Source: Bombyx mori | Lineage: Eukaryota > Arthropoda > Insecta > Lepidoptera > Bombycidae | Length of the DNA stretch: 64,000 nucleotides | Direction of reading: 5' to 3' | Assembly: GCF_030269925.1 (NCBI RefSeq) | Contig: NC_085107.1 | Span: 682,001-746,000 of the forward strand | Part shown: positions 49,701 to 52,594 of the stretch, piece by piece | How positions within the stretch are numbered: the first letter of the stretch is position 1 | How the letters are laid out: every line of letters begins with the position of its first letter | Notes under the pieces: model-generated | What the model saw: the letters and a program-made list of their open reading frames with translations, nothing else | The model's database searches: none | What the model was told of the DNA's origin: nothing | Position numbers and translations under genes: made by a program

Positions 49701-50693
49701 TCCTTTTGTTTGTTTGAACTTTATTTTATACAAAAGTTTAGGTCTTTTATTTATCGATTGAGGCACTACGATGTCTGCCGGGTCAGCTAGTTATTTATAA
49801 AAAGCGGCTTAAAAAGATTGACTGCGTTCATCAAATATGATTTTGCGTCAGAGACGTGATTGTTAGCGATACTCACTTGAGCTCCCACCATGCCCTCTCG
49901 CAGTCTCGGAAGATCAGTGTGGGAGTACTTGGAGATAGACCAGGGCTCCACCACGGTCAGGTCTGTGTCCAGTTCGAAGTCGTTCACTTGATTCCGAAGG
50001 AATTTTCTGATATTCCATGGCAGATCGTTATGCCTGCACAATTTGAAAATTCATTTGCTTATTGCTCCCTAATTTACTCGTTTTAATCAAATTTTATTTG
50101 TTTCAAGGAAAGCCAATAGCTTAGATTAACGTAACATTTCTTCATTGACACCTCGTGTGTAAAGGTGACAGCATTTGCGGTCTGGTATCTATGGGCTCTA
50201 GCAAAATTCTACAATTAGTTAAAATCTGAACTAGTACGCTAAAAACATTAAGCTATTATTTGTAGGCCTTTACACTGTCTATACTAATATATAAATCTAC
50301 GGTAGTTTTTACGGATGTTCCGTTATAACTACTGAACCATGCATCGGATTGACTTGAAACTTGGTATTCATGTAGAAAATGCATATACTTAATGGATAAG
50401 CTAATATTTATATGAGTGTTGGTCTCTCTACACCAATTGCGGGGGCGTCAATGATGAGACTCTTTGTGGGGGTGAGAAATAATAATGTTAATTTTAAATA
50501 CCCAGCGAAGCGGATGGGTACAGCTAGTTACTTATAGTTTTAATAAAGATATCACTGACCCGTCAATGAGTGGGACCTCCTCCAGGATTTGCTTCGCAAT
50601 CTCCAGCCGTTCGCGATCGTAGGAAGCGGCTGCAACCACCGCGATGATTGCAAACAGCGCACATGCCACCAAACGTCTGTCGCAACGATTCAT
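7697..50693 (-). CDS. Renal-dipeptidase-family zinc dipeptidase, N-terminal half (5 exons; gene runs off left edge)
   Basis: Minus-strand gene with exons, in coding order, at 50693-50560, 50033-49877, 21534-21402, 17729-17573 and 7751-7697. Every junction is GT/AG and keeps frame (cumulative 134, 291, 424, 581, 636 nt), giving 212 codons without a stop. The product starts with a short basic stretch and a hydrophobic segment (about residues 8-23), a likely secretion signal. Then comes LIDGHNDLPW, whose His-x-Asp is the zinc-ligand pair of membrane dipeptidases, followed by FWSAFVPC, and by [11 protein letters not shown] with the metal-bridging Glu, then [10 protein letters not shown]. Family members hydrolyse dipeptides and, in vertebrates, leukotriene D4, usually at the cell surface. 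They are about 400 residues long, so the two later zinc histidines and the C-terminus should lie left of base 1. Intron 2 (28.3 kb) contains two actin-like genes on the other strand. Family assignment is firm; the substrate is unknown. Confidence 0.93.
7859..8045 (-). mobile_element. Related LINE 3' end, diverged
   Basis: Poly(T), CCTACCTATTCCCTGGTAGCC, GTGAGCTCACGGGGCTCAAC and CCACTGAGAAAATTGGGCGAG follow the same order as the complete LINE's 3' end, with lower similarity. Confidence 0.7.
8355..8430 (+). pseudogene. LINE reverse-transcriptase relic
   Basis: Plus-strand reading [20 protein letters not shown] matches [19 protein letters not shown] of the complete LINE ORF2. Flanking sequence (from about 8250) is shifted out of frame. 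Its orientation is opposite to the LINE tail at 7859. Confidence 0.7.
9093..9300 (-). mobile_element. Bm1-like SINE, very degenerate
   Basis: CACGGCCCATCTGGTGTTAAG is clear; the rest keeps only scattered similarity (TGAGATGTGAGGTC, TGTCCTACCA). Confidence 0.5.
9985..10310 (+). repeat. Interspersed repeat type 6
   Basis: CCTTATTAGGATAATCAGGATTGGCGATTT, GAGACCCGGAG, CGCGCCGATCACCTATTTCTCGG, then an A-rich stretch of AAATTGAAA-like units ending near GATTTTATTGTAAAAAAAGGCATGG. Confidence 0.75.
10440..10800 (-). pseudogene. LINE C-terminal relic
   Basis: The minus strand reads [20 protein letters not shown] then [11 protein letters not shown] and downstream ASGEY with stops between. This resembles the cysteine/histidine C-terminal part of lepidopteran retroelement polymerases ('CR.CH.PGEtIqHi.sgC'). 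Stops and frameshifts make it dead. Which LINE clade is uncertain. Confidence 0.55.
11013..11121 (+). mobile_element. Second SINE family, 3' part
   Basis: GGTAGGCAGCGGCTTGGCTC ... GACCGTATGCTCGTCTGCC and a poly(A). The six copies in the window share GCCCATGGACTTCAGCAATG/CCAGGGGCAGAGCCAAGCCG (given here in the minus sense). I do not assign a family name. Confidence 0.8.
11171..11609 (+). mobile_element. Full-length tRNA-derived SINE (Bm1-like)
   Basis: A complete copy of about 440 bp. The head contains pol III box A (GTGGCCTAAAGG, 11181-11192) and box B (GGTGTTTGAATCCCG, 11231-11245). The body is the common block GTGGTAGGACC ... GTGGGCTGTGAGCTCGTCC, and the tail is TAAGCAATAAAAAAAAA. It is the reference for the truncated copies listed here. 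Confidence 0.85.
12139..12445 (-). mobile_element. 5'-truncated LINE, same family as 26269-31567
   Basis: The reverse complement matches the LINE 3' untranslated region (AAGCTGAAATAGCCTCTCAA counterpart) and the end of ORF2 (GACGAAGGGCTCGACGAG counterpart near 12365). Only about 300 bp remain. Confidence 0.82.
12496..12768 (+). repeat. Interspersed repeat type 1 (split by a SINE)
   Basis: TAACTACTGAACCATGCATCC/AACTTGGTATCCATGTAGAA, then the nested SINE, then AATAATGTTAATTTTAAATGCCCAGCGAAGCGGG and CTAGTA. Other copies are 50280-50530 and (minus) 45025-45215. The end motif CAGCGAAGCGGG...CTAGT is common in Lepidoptera (Helitron-like or LINE tail; not resolved). Confidence 0.65.
12568..12689 (-). 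mobile_element. Second SINE family, nested in another repeat
   Basis: Poly(T)-ATTGCCCTTATAGACAGACG to AGCCGCTGCCTACCG. It interrupts the repeat spanning 12496-12768. Confidence 0.82.
13507..13760 (-). mobile_element. Bm1-like SINE
   Basis: T-rich tail, TTGCTTATATGG, full body and CCTACCACCAGTAAT. Confidence 0.85.
14685..15110 (-). repeat. Interspersed repeat type 3
   Basis: Starts with AGTGGTCCCGCGGTAGTCGA/AATTCGACTA and runs to AAAAGGGGTATAAAGTTTTTGCTTCACG then TTAATATATAG. Four copies share these ends. The outer AGTCGAAATTCGACT is palindromic. Confidence 0.75.
15866..16082 (-). mobile_element. Bm1-like SINE, degenerate
   Basis: ATTGCTTAGATGAGTAGACG with CCCACCTGGTGTCAAGTGG; the centre is deleted after CATAGACAT. 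Confidence 0.7.
17395..17460 (-). mobile_element. Bm1-like SINE tail fragment
   Basis: CTAGATCAGCGGATGAGCTC and CACCCGGTGTCAAGTTACCGG resemble the SINE 3' end. A matching 5' scrap (CCGTGCGGACTCAC) lies near 17809, on the other side of dipeptidase exon 4. Confidence 0.5.
17573..17729 (-). CDS. Dipeptidase exon 4 (GIEGGHSI and LTHTCHTPW)
   Basis: The acceptor TTGATAG is followed by AT-ATC-TTG-CAG; with the G from exon 3 this reads D-I-L-Q. The exon carries [17 protein letters not shown], including the metal-bridging Glu, and [13 protein letters not shown], a core family motif. The donor GTAAGT splits the Trp codon (TG|G). Degenerate SINE fragments lie on both sides (17395-17460 and 17800-17855). 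Confidence 0.95.
17857..18214 (-). mobile_element. Bm1-like SINE, long copy lacking the box A/B head
   Basis: Body plus the AT-rich linker (TAATTACGCAAACTATAATTTTGCGGG) up to TAGAAAAATTGGTA, stopping at the edge of the tRNA-like part. Confidence 0.85.
18340..18450 (+). repeat. Short interspersed block, related to 33655-33780
   Basis: GCTACTTTTACGGTTTAATCTCGTTTTTTGTACTG and CGACAGTTCGAATACTTTACAGC with CGTGGTTATGGACGACG. Similar words, in the same order, occur at 33680-33775. Confidence 0.55.
18508..18903 (-). repeat. Interspersed repeat type 4
   Basis: The reverse complement matches 53825-54222 over most of 395 bp (GGTGGTCATTTACTAAGA; GGATCCCGAGAAGTGATGTC; TTCCCGCCAAAAAGTCC). No coding capacity. 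Family unknown to me. Confidence 0.78.
18904..21221. other. Dipeptidase intron 3, rest
   Basis: One SINE (19495-19665); the remainder, especially 19800-20400, is very AT-rich with ATATAT runs. No exon seen. Confidence 0.5.
19495..19665 (-). mobile_element. Bm1-like SINE, 5'-truncated
   Basis: Runs from poly(T) and TTCTTAGATGGTTGG to CGAAACGCATTACTAA, where similarity stops. Confidence 0.82.
21222..21340 (+). mobile_element. Second SINE family
   Basis: CTACGGTAGGTAGCGGCTTGG ... CGTACGATCGTGTAG and GGCAATAAAAATAA. About 60 bp from dipeptidase exon 3. Confidence 0.78.
21402..21534 (-). CDS. Dipeptidase exon 3
   Basis: It begins after ACAG with [17 protein letters not shown] (family FWSayvpC...davq) and covers [15 protein letters not shown] and QFATSVT. 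Two donors are possible: GTAACT after TCC, or GTTAGT seven bases further. Only the second (low end 21402) keeps frame into exon 4 and yields the expected 'T-D-I-L-Q' linker, so I chose it. Confidence 0.88.
21826..21940 (-). repeat. LINE-like 3' tail fragment
   Basis: ATTCTTTATTGTACACC followed by AACAAATAAACAGTGCC and GGCGGTCTTATCGCTAAGAGCGATCTCTTCCAGACAACC. The reverse complement ends in a poly(A)-signal-like ACAATAAAGAAT. I recognise the GCGATCTCTTCCAGACAACC block as common in Lepidoptera. Confidence 0.6.
22497..22606 (+). CDS. Actin-like A exon 1
   Basis: ATG to GTC-GGG-AG followed by GTATAG. It encodes the first 36 residues plus two bases of the Arg in the actin motif 'TVGR'. It lies 963 bp from the dipeptidase exon 3 on the opposite strand. 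Confidence 0.92.
22497..33196 (+). CDS. Divergent actin-like protein A (4 exons, 376 aa)
   Basis: Exons are 22497-22606, 25019-25249, 31739-32030 and 32699-33196. All junctions are GT/AG and in frame, totalling 1131 nt including TGA, so 376 residues, the length of conventional actin. The N-terminus [16 protein letters not shown] aligns with the first phosphate loop (Asp11, Gly13, Ser14, Lys18 present). Other landmarks are [41 protein letters not shown] and [13 protein letters not shown], and a hydrophobic C-terminus. It departs from actin at nucleotide-handling sites: the second loop reads ESGYSCSY instead of DSGDGVTH, Gln137 is displaced by one residue, and the DNase-I loop is two residues shorter. 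Such divergent actins are often testis-restricted in insects (Drosophila Arp53D is one), but tissue is inference here. Intron 2 has absorbed a tandem array and a complete LINE. I started at the ATG at 22497; the frame stays open further upstream but without another ATG. Confidence 0.94.
23303..23538 (-). mobile_element. Bm1-like SINE
   Basis: ATTTTTTTATTGCTTAGATGG through CACAAGATGTCCTACCAC. In intron 1 of actin-like A. Confidence 0.85.
23862..24117 (+). mobile_element. Bm1-like SINE with (CA)n tail
   Basis: ACTGGTGGTAGG ... CATCTAAGCAATAAAAAA followed by a dinucleotide (AC)n run to about 24117. Intron 1 of actin-like A, inverted relative to the copy at 23303. Confidence 0.85.
24640..24990 (+). 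repeat. Interspersed repeat, Lepidoptera-type
   Basis: TATACATATAAATAAAATTGGTGTGTCTGTTTG ... GTCTGTCTGTCTGTTTGTTTG, then GGACCGATTTTGACGGGACTTTCACTGATAGG and CGAAGCGAGGGCGGGTCGCCAGTA at the end, 29 bp before actin-like A exon 2. This arrangement is familiar from moth non-autonomous elements; class not resolved. Confidence 0.65.
25019..25249 (+). CDS. Actin-like A exon 2
   Basis: Begins after a T-rich tract and CAG, completing Arg37. It encodes the shortened DNase-I loop region, NEAIQKRGI and [14 protein letters not shown]. The donor is GTGAGT in phase 2. It is the same codon and phase as intron 2 of actin-like B. Confidence 0.93.
25507..25858 (+). repeat. 22-bp tandem array, 16 copies
   Basis: Sixteen head-to-tail copies of a 22-bp unit (TTTTCACTTTACATTATTTG plus CA). 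They are essentially identical apart from G to A near the end of the last copy. It sits in intron 2 of actin-like A. The unit has no stop in any of three plus-strand frames, so it makes long false ORFs of repeating [12 protein letters not shown] type. Confidence 0.97.
26114..26240 (-). mobile_element. Second SINE family, next to the LINE
   Basis: TTTTTATTGCCCTTGTAGGC to GCCAAACCATTGCCTACCG; ends about 20 bp before the LINE target-site duplication. Confidence 0.8.
26258..26268 (+). repeat. Target-site duplication of the LINE, 5' copy
   Basis: ATTTGCAAACA, identical to 31568-31578 just after the poly(A) run. It fixes the 5' end of the element and shows target-primed insertion with no 5' truncation evident. 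Confidence 0.88.
26269..26825 (+). promoter_or_regulatory. LINE 5' untranslated region (likely internal promoter)
   Basis: About 557 GC-rich bases between the target-site duplication and ORF1. It holds two similar stretches, 'tcggtcgtgcgcggacgtgc' near 26290 and 'ttcggtagtgcggacgtgcc' near 26399, each followed by TTCCGATCCG or CGATCCG and then CGCTTGCGA, so a degenerate tandem duplication of about 110 bp. Internal promoters in this position are typical of complete non-LTR elements; promoter activity here is inferred. Confidence 0.5.
26826..28454 (+). CDS. LINE ORF1, gag-like zinc-knuckle protein (542 aa)
   Basis: The ATG at 26826 opens MSEDCISE; the frame is open further upstream but has no earlier ATG, so this is the likely start. 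The N-terminal half is rich in Ala, Pro and Ser. It is followed by a globular region (about residues 200-340, with [15 protein letters not shown]) like the domain that precedes the knuckles in Jockey-type gags. Three knuckles lie at about 345-405: [27 protein letters not shown] and [16 protein letters not shown]. The tail is again Pro-rich. Such proteins bind element RNA and bring it to chromatin. No frameshift or internal stop. The stop lies 18 bp before ORF2 in the same frame. Confidence 0.92.
   Translation: MSEDCISESASDIVGFLRDRYPSIRAEYLAYRASRGNPSPPASVAAYFNRASEARRAPPAAALSSSARSNDATHEAPSATPTPAPASVTSSRATSAATSIISSSGSDTESEMDFESASSPQPGTSDGFQTVTRGKKRTRAVESRSSTTKQTKSATASRPQVVVTPESDSARRVTPPPRPKPAPAPKAAAPPPLILQEKTAWNRVSQALQANKINYTHARNVAHGIQIKVATPGDHRALSAYLRKENIGFHTYALQEDRELRVVIRGVPKELDIDYIKEDLTAQALPIVSVHRMHSGRGKQPYNMILVALEPTPEAKKKIACLTTICGLSGISIEAPHKRGTPGQCYRCQLYGHSARNCHARPRCVKCLGDHATLDCSRVRETATEPPSCVLCLKQGHPANYRGCPRAPRKRSTLPAPRTVGPKTSAPSVPKPAFVPAAVPTVSAWKKPLPYTKAGTQTAPPPPLATRPAPQPLLAPRPAPAFRPPQPSAANDFALVRDFVTAVNFDRLRSFADAIRRSTTPEQRLAAAFDHMDVYESVSRTL
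28473..31355 (+). CDS. LINE ORF2, endonuclease and reverse transcriptase (960 aa)
   Basis: An uninterrupted frame from ATG 28473. The N-terminus is an apurinic-like endonuclease: [15 protein letters not shown] (with the metal Glu), [13 protein letters not shown] near residue 140 and DSDHRPV near 217-222. The reverse transcriptase follows: [59 protein letters not shown], and the catalytic [10 protein letters not shown] near 680. [10 protein letters not shown] and a basic C-terminus follow. All catalytic motifs I looked for are present, so the protein may be functional. Codon use is GC-rich, unlike the host exons. Terminal reinitiation after ORF1 is the likely mode of translation. Confidence 0.95.
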   Translation: MAQKGREKPYSLTLAFYNANGLARQRDQIFEFLRDNLVDILLVQETCLKPSRRDPKVANYVMVRNDRLTASKGGTAIYYRRALHVVPLDTPSLSHIEASVCRISLTGHQPIVIASVYLPPDKPLLSSDIESLFGMGDSVILAGDLNCHHTRWNCHRTNVNGRRLDAFIDDLTFEIVGPPTPTCYPYNIALRPSTIDLALLRNVTLRLRSIEAMSELDSDHRPVVMQLGRPHNPVTVTRTMVDWNKLGTCLADTAPPILPYGPDSNLSPEDTVESINIITDHISSAIIRSSKEVDVEDSFHRIRLSPDLRNLLRVRNAAIRAYDRLPTHSNRIRMRRLQREVHSRLSDARNDNWHSYLEQLAPSHQAYWRLARTLKSETTATMPPLVRPSGQPPAFDDDDKAELLADALQEQCTTSTQHADPEHTELVDREVERRASLPPSDALPPITTDEVRDAIHNLQPRKAPGSDGIHNRALKLLPVQLIAMLATILNAAMTHCIFPAVWKEADVIGIHKPGKPTNETSSYRPISLLSTIGKIYERLLRKRLWDFVTANKILIDEQFGFRSKHSCVQQVHRLTEHILIGLNRRKQIPTGALFFDIAKAFDKVWHNGLIYKLYNMGVPDRLVLIIRDFLSNRSFRYRVEGTRSRPRQLTAGVPQGSALSPLLFSLYINDIPRSPETHLALFADDTAIYYSCRKMSLLHRRLQIAVATLGQWFRKWRIDINPTKSAAVLFKRGRPPNITSSIPLRSRRANTSAVSPITLFGQPIPWVSKVKYLGVTLDRGMTFRPHIKTVRDRAAFILGRLYPMLCSRSKLSLRNKVTLYKTCIRPVMTYASVVFAHAARTNLKSLQVIQSRFCRIAVGAPWFLRNVDLHDDLELDSFSKYLQSASLRHFEKAARHENPLIVAAGNYIPDPVDRMVNRRRRPKHVITDPPDPLTVLLGTTSTGHRPRRTRRLRRRARRAN
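31568..31578 (+). repeat. Target-site duplication of the LINE, 3' copy
   Basis: ATTTGCAAACA directly following the A tract; exact match to 26258-26268. The leading A is ambiguous with the poly(A) run. Confidence 0.88.
31739..32030 (+). CDS. Actin-like A exon 3
   Basis: Acceptor CTTTCAG at 31738. It encodes [21 protein letters not shown] and the altered second phosphate loop [12 protein letters not shown], then runs to ILDQIK. Donor GTATCG, phase 0. The LINE in the preceding intron ends 171 bp upstream. Confidence 0.94.
32395..32645 (+). mobile_element. Bm1-like SINE beside an exon
   Basis: AACTGGTGGTAGGACC through ATCTAAGCAATGATAAAAAAAAAAA. It ends 53 bp before the acceptor of actin-like A exon 4, close to where the branch point should be. 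Confidence 0.85.
32699..33196 (+). CDS. Actin-like A exon 4 (terminal)
   Basis: Acceptor ATTTTCAG at 32698, then [42 protein letters not shown] and the stop TGA at 33194. A SINE copy ends only 53 bp before this exon, so the splice-site region was nearly hit. Confidence 0.95.
   Translation, partial: SDKCYVALDYDDEVESGKCSGDDKHVYTLPDGQEIFLGPERFQCPELMFRPNLGGLQCPSLVDLLCKSIENCDLDYQRAFYENVVIAGGSTMFPGIVDRLQLELTKKLLKRSENWKVLVDAMTTRQFAVWNGGSIMASLSTMNGFLLSKEEYEDNGSDRVKHLFF
33198..33203 (+). promoter_or_regulatory. AATAAA poly(A) signal of actin-like A
   Basis: A canonical AATAAA begins one base after the TGA stop (33194-33196), which would give a very short 3' untranslated region. Position only; usage is inferred. 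Confidence 0.6.
33339..33475 (-). mobile_element. Second SINE family, between the actin-like genes
   Basis: TTTTTATTGCCCTTGTAAGC to GCTGCCTACCGCTTAATACTC and CACAAGCCTCG, an extended end shared with 52704-52853. Confidence 0.82.
33655..33780 (+). repeat. Short interspersed block, related to 18340-18450
   Basis: ACTACTTTTACGGTTTAGTGTCGCGTTTTGTACTG and ATGACAGTTCGAATAATTTATAG with CGTGGTCTTGGATGAC. It lies between the two actin-like genes. Confidence 0.55.
33943..34192 (-). mobile_element. Bm1-like SINE upstream of actin-like B
   Basis: Poly(T) and TTGCTTAGGTGGG to CTTGCCACCAGTAATC. It ends about 200 bp before the actin-like B ATG, so it may overlap the promoter or leader. Confidence 0.83.
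34393..34555 (+). CDS. Actin-like B exon 1
   Basis: ATG through [14 protein letters not shown] and TVVGRPD to TAT-ATT-G, with donor GTGAGT in phase 1. The reading frame stays open into the intron, but actin similarity stops at this donor. Confidence 0.92.
34393..38711 (+). CDS. Divergent actin-like protein B (4 exons, 369 aa)
   Basis: Exons are 34393-34555, 34967-35150, 37585-38147 and 38512-38711. All introns are GT/AG and frame is kept (163, 347, 910, 1110 nt), giving 369 residues. The N-terminus [15 protein letters not shown] carries Asp11, Gly13, Ser14 and Lys18 of the first phosphate loop. Further landmarks are [35 protein letters not shown], a Gln at the actin-137 position in [30 protein letters not shown] and [12 protein letters not shown]. 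The second phosphate loop reads [10 protein letters not shown]: Asp154 is kept, but Ser155, Asp157 and His161 are Leu, Tyr and Glu. It lies 1.2 kb downstream of actin-like A in the same orientation and shares one intron position with it, so an old tandem duplication followed by strong divergence is likely. No AATAAA follows closely. Function is unknown beyond the actin fold. Confidence 0.93.
34967..35150 (+). CDS. Actin-like B exon 2
   Basis: Acceptor GTTTAG at 34966; the split Gly codon restores YIGDDAVSK. It encodes [19 protein letters not shown] and [11 protein letters not shown]. Donor GTAATT after GAA-AA, phase 2. Confidence 0.9.
36470..36720 (+). pseudogene. LINE reverse-transcriptase C-terminal relic
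   Basis: Reads [44 protein letters not shown] and, after a shift, [18 protein letters not shown]. This is the usual C-terminus of insect endonuclease-reverse transcriptases. It lies in intron 2 of actin-like B and is interrupted by stops. Confidence 0.75.
37585..38147 (+). CDS. Actin-like B exon 3
   Basis: Acceptor TTGTTTCAG at 37584 completes Lys, then [16 protein letters not shown]. It covers the second phosphate loop and most of subdomains 3-4 to CGGLAMIPG; donor GTAAGT, phase 1. Confidence 0.94.
38512..38711 (+). CDS. Actin-like B exon 4 (terminal)
   Basis: Acceptor ATTTTCAG at 38511; reads [42 protein letters not shown] and the stop TGA at 38709. 'AVAWLGG' corresponds to 'SVWIGGS' of actin. 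Confidence 0.93.
38798..38844 (+). mobile_element. Bm1-like SINE scrap
   Basis: TCTCGAGCTGGGTGGCGGCATTTACGTTGTAG then CTTAACACCAGGTG; an internally deleted remnant just after actin-like B. Confidence 0.55.
39990..40647 (+). mobile_element. Pogo-like DNA transposon derivative, internally deleted
   Basis: 658 bp starting CAGTCAAACCTGGATAAG and ending with the inverse (CTTACCCAGGTTTGACTG). It is flanked by TA on both sides (39988-39989, 40648-40649). Many subterminal copies of a GTAAGTGAGA-like motif follow each end. The ends and TA duplication fit the pogo/Tigger branch of Tc1-mariner. Only a 28-codon stub of transposase remains. Confidence 0.85.
40459..40545 (+). pseudogene. Pogo-like transposase N-terminal stub (28 codons)
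   Basis: ATG reads [20 protein letters not shown] then FESGKSRN and a stop. This matches the start of the CENP-B-type helix-turn-helix of pogo transposases (KRK..Lsl.dKl.Ii...e.G). The catalytic DDE region is missing, so the product could at most be a truncated DNA-binding peptide. Confidence 0.7.
42001..42072 (-). mobile_element. Bm1-like SINE scrap, degenerate
   Basis: GGGAGTAGACAAGTTCACAGC and GTTACTGGGGTCCATAGA keep the order of the SINE tail with many changes. Confidence 0.45.
43392..43687 (+). mobile_element. Bm1-like SINE with a ~46-bp insertion
   Basis: The usual GGTACCACCACCCTGCC is split by about 46 bp (around 43434-43480, ATGGTTTTTATGATAGTTG within). The remainder is typical with an A-rich tail. 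Confidence 0.8.
43938..44335 (+). repeat. Interspersed repeat type 3
   Basis: CTATATATTAATACGTGAAG, AACTTTGTACCCCTTTT at the start and CAGTCGAATTTCGACTACTGGGG at the end. The chance ORF here (104 codons) is repeat sequence, not a gene. Confidence 0.75.
45025..45215 (-). repeat. Interspersed repeat type 1
   Basis: ACTAGCCGTACTTGCACGCTTCGCTGGGCATTTAAAATTAACATTATT marks the end. Its other side, CATGGATACCAAGTTTCAAGTCAATCGGATGCATGG, is in the same strand sense as that end, so the copy is a partial rearrangement or the internal motif is palindromic in usage. Confidence 0.45.
45838..46068 (+). mobile_element. Bm1-like SINE
   Basis: ACTGGTGGTGGTACTTTACTC ... CAGGTGGGCTGTGAGCTGG then poly(A); the last 20 bp of the usual tail is missing. 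Confidence 0.83.
46258..46502 (-). mobile_element. Bm1-like SINE
   Basis: ATTTTTTATCGCTTAGGTGG to CCTCCCACCAGTAAT, followed by a short (TG)n. Together with 45838-46068 it forms an inverted pair about 190 bp apart. Confidence 0.85.
47046..47210 (+). mobile_element. Bm1-like SINE, very degenerate
   Basis: TGGTGGTAGGGA, CCGTACGGGTAGGTAC and later GGAGGTGGATTGCGGCATTT with AAGCAATAAG suggest an old, internally replaced copy. Confidence 0.45.
48109..48260 (+). repeat. Interspersed repeat fragment
   Basis: TCTATACTAATATTATAAAG then a GTTTGTTTGTTTG run and GAACGCGCTAATCTCAAAAACTCTGGTCCGATTGG, similar in kind to 24640. It includes a short (GGATCT)n run at 48188-48205. Confidence 0.6.
49500..49796 (-). 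repeat. Interspersed repeat type 2
   Basis: TTCGTTAGTCTCGCTAAAACTCG ... TGTGGAAGTCCAGAGAAGG ... GTCGGACGGATTCCTTTTGTTTG ... GTCTGCCGGGTCAGCTAGTTA. Three copies in the window share this layout (also 51040-51330 and 60030-60310). Confidence 0.75.
49877..50033 (-). CDS. Dipeptidase exon 2 (HND zinc-ligand motif)
   Basis: A TTGTGCAG acceptor precedes G-CAT-AAC-GAT, completing GHNDLPW with zinc ligands His and Asp. The exon continues through [19 protein letters not shown], which matches the conserved 'tDiprLreG.vGgQ' stretch of the family, and ends at a GTGAGT donor in phase 0. The intron to exon 1 is 526 bp. Confidence 0.95.
50280..50530 (+). repeat. Interspersed repeat type 1
   Basis: TATACTAATATATAAATCTACGG start, GAACCATGCATCGGATTGACTTG inside, and AAATACCCAGCGAAGCGGATGGGTACAGCTAGT at the end. 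It lies in intron 1 of the dipeptidase gene. Confidence 0.65.
50560..50693 (-). CDS. Dipeptidase exon 1 (start codon and signal peptide)
   Basis: The ATG at 50693-50691 opens 44 codons plus two bases and ends at a GTCAGTG donor. The hydrophobic run [16 protein letters not shown] follows a basic start (NRCDRR), as in a signal peptide. The exon ends in PLID plus GG, which joins to the G of exon 2 to make the DGHND motif. A 5' untranslated exon further right cannot be excluded. Confidence 0.9.
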
Positions 50694-51039
50694 CCTCGCT
50701 AAAACAAAATAAATAAGTTAATTAAAATGAGAAACAGAATAAAGACTAAGGCATAGATACTAACAGTTTTTAAAATTTGAATGAATGTCTGAAAGGAAAC
50801 TATTGACTTCACTACTATCTGATGGAGACATGATTTGAACCAGGTGATTTCATATTAATGGATATTGACATTTATATACTATTACCCCATTAGAATACCT
50901 AGGCTATTCTTCCTATTAGGAAATATTTTATAACATTATATCATTTCCATCCTGAGCTCGTCCAGCCAACTAAGAAAAAAATTGAATGAAAGCCTTTACT
51001 ATGCATTTGTTGTAACTTACGTATTTCAAAATAATTATA

Positions 51040-51330
51040 AATTACTAGTTGACCCGGCAGACTTCGTAGTGCCTCAATCGATAAGACTTAAACTTTTGTA
51101 TGATATAAACTTAAAACAAACAAAAGGAATCCGTCCGACGGGTGAGACATCAAAGGAAAAGCAAAATTGTTATTTTTATTTAATTCTGAGCATGTTCATA
51201 TTTATCTTTTAAACTTTCTCTGGATTTCCACAAATAATTCAAGACCAAAATTAGCCAAATCGGTCCAGCCGTTCTCGAGTTTTAGCGAGACTAACGAACA
51301 GCAATTCATTTTTATATACTTATATATAGA
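51040..51330 (+). repeat. Interspersed repeat type 2
   Basis: TACTAGTTGACCCGGCAGAC, AAACAAAAGGAATCCGTCCG and CTCGAGTTTTAGCGAGACTAACG: the reverse complement of the copy at 49500. Confidence 0.75.
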
Positions 51331-52594
51331 TTATTTAACACACTGTCTGTATATCTTACAAACCGTAGTCCCATTTCAAAAAGAGCTAACTCTGTTTAGT
51401 TGTAGTACATCCGCCCCGCACTGAACTTCAAGAAGCGATCAGTTACAATTAGGGTTGTCACGTACGGCACGGCACAGTTATTGTGATTTTATTTTACTGA
51501 CAAAGATCGACGAGGTGGAAGTGCTATCTACAGCAGAACAGCGTTTGCCACTAAGGAACTGTACCAGTTGTAAGCTTATGTGGATAGTAAAAACAACAAT
51601 TTTGCCTATTTCGTTAGCAAAACAAATGAGGCTCTGAGAAGTTGCTCGACTTGACAGGAGTATATGTATTGAAGTATTCCAGATGGTCTGTATCACAATT
51701 ACGGCACAATCGTATTTATAGTAAAAATTAAAACTAGTTAATAATAATTTTGCGCAGGAGTTGTCGCCCCTTTCAACATGTCCTCCGCCTGAAGAACAAT
51801 AGATCAAAGCGTGGCCATATTGTGTCTTTACTACTTCTACAGATAAGATGCGCCGGCGACATGTTGCAGGGGGCGTGGTTTAACTGGCTTTGAACACGGC
51901 ACTCGGATCACCTGACGTGACGTAAAATCGTATGATTTCGGTGCTGCGTTGAGATGTGCGAGTTGACTTGCTCACTCGCTACAATATATAAAGCTGTGAG
52001 GTCTTTTGCCCATTTATAATCTATTTTAAAATAAATTTAATGCAGTTCGTAGATTTACATTTCATACGAGAAAGAATGGACCACCTGTAAATATTTTGAA
52101 AATGTGGGTGGTCCTAAATAAATTGACCGGGAAATTGAAACAATCACAAATTCAAAATTAGGTCGTATACAAATTTTTGAATGCAATACAACTAACTGTC
52201 TGTCGGATCACCTAGTGCTTAATACAATCTTAATTAAATACAATCGCCTTTTTGTTAGCAACAACACAGATGCATTAGGTGATCGAGAATCTGCGCTAAT
52301 AAGTTAACCTTGATGCTCATATAAAATCTGGCTGATAATAAGCAAAGAGCCTCGAAACGAAACCGGCTTAATTGGAGAAATCCGCCACGAGCCAAGAATA
52401 CTAATTAAACCGAGTCCAATTTTGTACGAGCCGATATCGTACCTTATCCTTGTTTATCGGCGAGAGAAGTGTATCGAGGCTGCATCGATCTATGTCTTTG
52501 ACGATTTGTCGGAGGCAATTGGCTCCCCCCGATTGTTTTTAGGGGCTACGTTTTTTATTGTCTTACAGTTAGTTACAAGCTAGAAAACGATCTT

